Assembly (NCBI GenBank): GCA_907165275.2
Contig: OU015655.1
Location: 8,754,501 to 8,818,500 of the forward strand
DNA length: 64,000 nt
Source: Zygaena filipendulae
Lineage: Eukaryota; Arthropoda; Insecta; Lepidoptera; Zygaenidae
Reading direction: 5' to 3'
Both the position numbers and the translations under genes were made by a program. Below are positions 59,195 through 64,000 of this stretch, piece by piece. The notes under the pieces are model-generated. The model was not told the origin of the DNA. It ran no database searches and saw only the letters and a program-made list of their open reading frames with translations. Position 1 is the stretch's first letter; each line of letters opens with the position of its first letter.

Positions 59195-59330
59195 ATACTC
59201 TTCTTGTTTGTTTGTTTGTTTGTATACTTTATTGAGCATAAACAAAGTTTTTACAAGTTGATAAAATCAAAACAAATAGGTAATTTATGCTCAAAGGCGG
59301 ACTTATCCCGCGAGGGGATTTCTTCCAGTC
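59195..59330 (-). mobile_element. LINE 3'-end fragment with (CAAA)n tail
   Basis: On the minus strand GGGATAAGTCCGCCTTTGAG leads to CTCAATAAAGTATACAAACA and a (CAAA)n tail. Lies between the MYPT gene and the THAP fragment. Confidence 0.45.
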
Positions 59331-59539
59331 AACCTTTGAAAAATTCAAATTTCAAAAAATTGAAATCTTCTTTTATCACCCCTGTCAATTTTTGTTAAAA
59401 ATATTCGATGTACAGAATCGTGGATTCTACTCTTTTATTATAGTACAGATGACTTGGCCTAGTATTCAGTTAAGTAATGTAAACAACTTACAAGCACAAA
59501 GAAAAGTAGGCGTCGTTTCATCGACCAATAGAACCGGTA

Positions 59540-59725
59540 TTACCAATTCATGTGCTGTACATTCCGGTGGCGAACATTATCGGCACGGTCTGTATTTCGA
59601 TGCCCAATTCGTACAGGGCGGACCGCGGAAAGCACTACACAAAGCACTTTCAAATACGTGCCGTACTGTACGGTGTCGTACATTCCGGTGTCGTACAATA
59701 TCGTGTTGTACAATAATCCTGGTTC
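59540..59725. repeat. Second copy of the GTCGTACATTCCGGTG repeat
   Basis: Tandem-like units TGTACATTCCGGTGGC, GTGTCGTACATTCCGG and GTCGTACAATATCG. ORFs here are artefacts of the repeat. Confidence 0.5.
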
Positions 59726-60709
59726 CCAAGCTGGTTCCCCTCTGAACCAAAGAGATTTCTTTTTTTTAAAGCCTCATATGGGGTAGGCAAAGAAGTTCAT
59801 ACAGCCAGTTATTTTCGTTAAAATACATCTTACAATAATTCTTTACAATTTTACCTTAATTAATTGCTCTGTAGGAAGTTATATAGTAAAATTATAACCT
59901 ACCAACGAACAACTTTTTTCATCTTATTTCACTGTTTCCACACACTGTTCATCACTGACGGATCACTATTAAGTTAATTCCACCACGTTTACACAATAAT
60001 AATCAAATTAATAACGAGAAATATCCGCGGAAGACCAGCGTTGTGGTTCACGCCACAACACAATATGCTGTGTGGGATTATTTTTGGTATTATTTATTTT
60101 CTCAAATGTGTATGTGTAATTTGTTTATTGTGTTAGAATCATTAATTTGTTTATTATGTCCAAAATAAACTTTTTATTATTATTATTGTCAACTAATTTG
60201 TAAAACAAAAAAAAAACTGTCGTCCATTTTGCTCAAATGCCGCCAAAAGTCCCCTAATTTTTTTTTCCTTATAATACGGCCAGAGAGAAGGTAATCACTA
60301 CGTTTTAAGAGACGGGACTTCCTTACTTGGTTTTGGAATCCATTTAGCAGACCCAGCAATACCAACACAGCGAAAATTTAAATGTCAAAATACTTCATAA
60401 CTCATGGGTACCAACATTAACGAGAACAATAGGGATGGCCACATGTAGTTCCTGATTAAATCGATATCGATAAATTATCATTAGAGCATCGTGGGCTTCA
60501 TACCAGGTGAATTAAATCTACAACGGGGGAAAACATCTGTCGTAAAATTGAAACAATAAATTATTATTTTTATTTATTTATTATTATTCTAATATTTTAG
60601 TTTGTCATGATGATGATGTTATTAGATAGATAGATATTTATTTTCTCTTTAAAAATTACATTTACATTTTATGTCAAAATTAAATAACCTATTTGGGAAA
60701 GTAAATGAT

Positions 60710-61365
60710 TTACTTCGCAGTGCCTCCATGTTGTGCCTTGTTTAAATTATCGGTACAAATATCCTCCGAAAGTGAAAAACTTTCGTTTATCTTCCGACAT
60801 TCGTTCCTTACATCTCCACAGACATATTTTATATCGTGAAGTTTTTCGATTGGAATGTAAGCTAAGTCATCATTTCCAATATTTTTTACCCATTGTCGAC
60901 ATCTGAAATTAAAATATCTATCAATCATGCAAGTACACTTAGAAACAAGATAGAGTATAATATAGTTCTTTATACAGAAGACGAGGTTCACTTTATTACA
61001 ATACGATCATAATACTTAATGAAAACTGCAGTAAGTAATCAAAAAAGTATACGCAGCAGCAGCTATACAAAAATATTCAAAATATTCACTATAATAGCAT
61101 CATTCATTAAAGTTTATCGACTCACTTTATCGATAGTGAAGATTTACATCACTATGGTTTACAAACATGCAAATATTTTTTCTAATTTCAAAAAGATAGT
61201 GCATTATTTTAGTCTTGCTGATAGCTGAAGAGAACAAAATACTTTATTACTTTACTCAAGCTGTACTTACCGGTCTTCATCTATAGGAAATTTCGTGATA
61301 AATTTCCTTTTATTTAAATTATGTCGACTCTATCTTTTTCTACAAATTACATACGTACTACACCG
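60710..61365 (-). pseudogene. Decayed THAP-domain-like fragment
   Basis: Two exon-like pieces on the minus strand: about 61329-61271 (donor gtaagt) and 60902-60710 (acceptor tttcag), joining in phase to read KFITKFPIDEDRCRQWVKNI, then NDDLAYIPIEKLHDIKYVCG. This follows the THAP pattern (RFPxD, CxxW, LxxxPxxKL, YxxCxxHF), but the terminal C-x2-H is replaced (VCGDVRNEC). Upstream in the same frame a Cys pair (CSTYVIC) is separated by a TAG stop (61330-61332), and there is no ATG. The second piece ends AQHGGTAK-stop. THAP domains occur in host regulators and in P-element-type transposases. This looks like a broken copy, though a functional gene with an unrecognised first exon is possible. Confidence 0.45.
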
Positions 61366-61836
61366 TCTAATCGGTGCTATTTCACTACCCAATCACAAGA
61401 AAATAGTTTTTAATAGTCACACTGCACTTTTCAAAGCGTAAATCACACAAAACTTTTAAAAATCACACAATTATTTTCCCAAATAACAACATGCGTCGCC
61501 ATGACAAACAGATGGTAGATTGTAAGAAAGATTCAGAGACAAAAGACTGAAATAGCATGTGAGGCCATCTTTGATGCCATGGAAAAAAAAAATTAAAAAA
61601 AAAATGAGTGCTAAACATGAACAAAATTTAATTTGTTCCTAGTTGCGTTAGACTGAATACGGCTCTATGAGTTAGAGCCAGGTTGTTGACGAGTGAAAGC
61701 CGTACCGAAAACACGCGTGTCACGTTTGTCTTCGTTATTTCAGTCACTTTTCAGCAAATATTTTGCACCCTGTTTCAAAATATATCGTGTTTCTTTTTAA
61801 TTCAATCGCGTTGCTTTGTCTATCAAGTCACACATT

Positions 61837-62339
61837 GTCATTGGCACAATTACTCACAAATTAGCTAGACTTATGTCTACTTAAAAGTTGCCATTTAATA
61901 AAAAAGGAGAAAAAGAAGACCTAGCAGGAAACTGGCTTTCAAGAGAACCATGTTTTAACTTGGGGAATAATCTAACATTGTCATTGGCGTTTCGCCATAA
62001 TTGAAGAAGTAGACGAAGAGATTTTTAAGAAGCATTGTCATTGGCAATTTATAATTATAGACGCCATTATTAAAGAAAAATAAGAAGAATATTATATTGA
62101 TTGAAACTGGCTAAATGCATTATATGCGAAAGTCCATAAAAAAGAAGAAAGAAAGGATTGTGTTACTATATGAAAAATATTCTACAATCGCGACCCCTAG
62201 TGGAACCAATTGGTAGGTATACTAAAAAAAAGTGCAATCAGAAATTAATCAAAATTCAAGATGGCTATGTGTCACAATGGTGCCCTGCTGTGTTGTCGTT
62301 AACTTTATTTATTTTGTGTGAAAATTGTGTTTTTCTACC
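61837..62339 (+). promoter_or_regulatory. Upstream region and 5'UTR of DIP2
   Basis: The region is AT-rich. The 14-mer ACATTGTCATTGGC or its last 13 bases occurs three times (about 61835, 61974 and 62034), and a CCAATTGG palindrome lies at about 62206. The transcription start is not identifiable; roughly the last 150-180 nt before the ATG are probably 5'UTR. Confidence 0.35.
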
Positions 62340-62424
62340 ATGGCTGACATAAGTGTTGATATATCAAAGTTGCCTGACGAGATAAGAGATAAATTAGCGG
62401 AACTAGATCTGGAGTTATCTGAAG
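62340..62424 (+). CDS. DIP2: DIP2 first coding exon (partial gene)
   Basis: The exon has 85 nt from ATG (context ctaccATGG, a good Kozak match) to donor gtgagt, ending in phase 1. It encodes LPDEIRDKLAELDLELSEG, the DMAP1-binding-domain signature at the N-terminus of DIP2 (Disco-interacting protein 2) proteins, which continue with DITQKGYEKKR in other animals. DIP2 family proteins have two adenylate-forming (AMP-ligase-like) domains after this; those exons lie beyond the right edge. The gene runs away from the MYPT gene. Confidence 0.88.
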
Positions 62425-64000
62425 GTGAGTAAAACAAGTCTAGAATTCTGTTAAATCAATAATTTATAAATTTTTATATTTTTCATAAATGCTGCTATCA
62501 CCATATTTTTTGATCCTTATTCCTGAATTTTGCTGTTATTTCTGCAGTTTTTTTCATATTGTTGATTTGTGTATTGGCGCAAACAGCTGATTTTTTGTGG
62601 AATTAAAATAGGAATAAATTCGTAGAGTAGGTAACAATCAGATTGTTCCAATAAAACGATAGGCTTTACGTCTAGGTGATAGATTTAATGTATTATGAAA
62701 TTGTTTAGTGTTCCACTATTTATCTGGCATACCCTGTAGGAAATGCACTAATAATCTAAATATTATATCAATAAATTTAAGTCATTGATAAAAAAAGATG
62801 TTCGAATTCGTATTCTTATTGTATTCTTTGAAACTAAACCGTTTCATGTCATAACTTGATCGGAAACTAGTATTCATTGCCATGGAAGTGTCTCCTAAGC
62901 CATATCATGTAGTCTCTTGATATAAAATATGATTGACACCTATTTATTTTTGATGAAAAGTTGGATAGAATTTGTTGAATGATGGTGAGAAAAGATGACA
63001 GCTTGACTAAATATTTGTAGGAATAACATACCTAGGTATCTTTGTATGGAGATAAGAAATCAATTATAAAAAATTATATGATGATTTGCTGTTGGCTATT
63101 TGATTTAAGTAATATTTTTAAAAGTTGCAGGGAGAAGTAAAAGTATTATTTTTGGGAAAAAAGTACTGTGTAAATAAGTTAGTAAGTACTGTGTCCATAA
63201 GTGAATTGCACAGTTTTCTGAGTTATTTCCATAAATATAGGAACTTTAAATTCCAAAATGCATTCAACATAAAGTAAAGCAAAGTGGTTCAACTGCCTGT
63301 TAAGTAAATTAGATTGACAAATAGACAAATAGAAAGGAATTGAAAAAAGCTCAAATAGCTTAGACTGTAGAGAAGAGTAGTTCAATTTTGAATCGTTAAT
63401 TACCAAGTTCAAAACAGTGGCGAAGATACCATATAACCCGATTCCCACTGGCTTCCCTTCAAAAGTTTGGAATGTAACCACTCTCTCTACCGTAATTGAG
63501 AAATGGCTTAATCAGTAATTTATTTTAAAAGTAGAAAATTATTACAAAATGTTTACACCATTTCAAAAGTAGAGAATTATTAAATAAAAACAAATAAAAT
63601 AAAACATTACAAAACGCCTTCACATTAAGTCAACAATACTTGCTCTTCAATGTTTAACAATGTAAAGTAACTTGTAGGCACGATCAGCTTTTTGGCAGTT
63701 AAACTTGTATACAAATAAACGTCATGAATGACGTCACATCTCGAGGTCACTTCAAACCCCAGTAGAACTCTGGCAAGCCGACGAAAATCGAGTTATGACA
63801 GAGACAGTGATAGAAAATGTGTGCACGTGAGCGAGATGGAGGATTATACTATCATTGCTATCGCTTGTAGAAATTCGTAACGAATCGGACATTTGTTTTG
63901 ACTGTTGACACTTTACAGACAATTTGACGTTTGCATAATGCACCTGCATTTTTCCATGAATCCTTAAATTTATATTTGAATTTATTAGTTAGTTTCACAT
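62425..64000 (+). other. Start of DIP2 intron 1
   Basis: AT-rich intron sequence to the window edge. I saw no exon, tRNA or recognisable transposon in it. Confidence 0.7.

Noticed and set aside
62158..62352. 64-codon plus-strand ORF overlapping the DIP2 start
   Set aside because: Different frame from DIP2 and no family features; it is 5'UTR sequence.
1..64000. tRNA, rRNA, CRISPR arrays, operons or integrated viral genes
   Set aside because: None found by reading; the only tRNA-like signal is the SINE head at 17212. A tRNAscan and viral profile search would settle it.

Overview
The window is nuclear DNA of an insect, almost certainly a moth or butterfly (Lepidoptera). It is AT-rich, genes are split into short exons by long introns, and the introns are packed with repeats of the kind common in lepidopteran genomes: elements with GC-palindromic CCCGCGGG cores ending in CTAGT, a tRNA-derived SINE, foldback MITEs, and R1-, CR1- and Tc1-type fragments. 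There are no operons, CRISPR arrays or other prokaryotic features.

One gene occupies most of the window on the minus strand, from about 57.6 kb down to 5.1 kb. It is the myosin phosphatase targeting subunit (MYPT / PPP1R12 family; Drosophila Mbs). I rebuilt it from nineteen coding exons whose GT-AG junctions keep frame throughout. The predicted protein is about 858 or 854 residues, depending on the last exon. It has an N-terminal MyPhoNE motif (RAEQLKRW), a PP1-docking RIKF motif, ankyrin repeats, a long low-complexity centre, two ROCK-type inhibitory sites (RRSTQGVTL and KRRSTGV) and a C-terminal coiled coil ending in a leucine zipper. The most interesting feature is at its 3' end: two different exons, at about 9.0 kb and 5.1 kb, each encode a complete homologous leucine-zipper tail with its own stop, and each joins exon 16 in frame. 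In the centre, several exons are symmetric in phase and some have weak donor sites, so the locus looks built for combinatorial splicing.

Inside the 9.3-kb intron 14, also on the minus strand, is an uninterrupted 200-codon ORF (13412-14014) with an AATAAA signal after its stop. It looks like a nested single-exon gene of unknown function. Downstream of the main gene (1-4.3 kb) lie a repeat-derived block, a broken Tc1/mariner transposase and a tandem array of about 217 bp.

Upstream of the MYPT gene (57.6-62.3 kb) there is intergenic DNA with foldback elements and a decayed THAP-domain-like fragment on the minus strand. On the plus strand, the first coding exon of DIP2 (Disco-interacting protein 2) begins at 62340, and its first intron runs off the right edge.

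The introns hold at least eight foldback or TIR elements, a PIF/Harbinger-like MITE with a TTA target duplication, truncated R1-clade and CR1-like LINEs, and about 25 copies of the CTAGT-ending family, one of them expanded internally into a short tandem array. All protein identifications come from recognising motifs by eye; no search or expression data were available.
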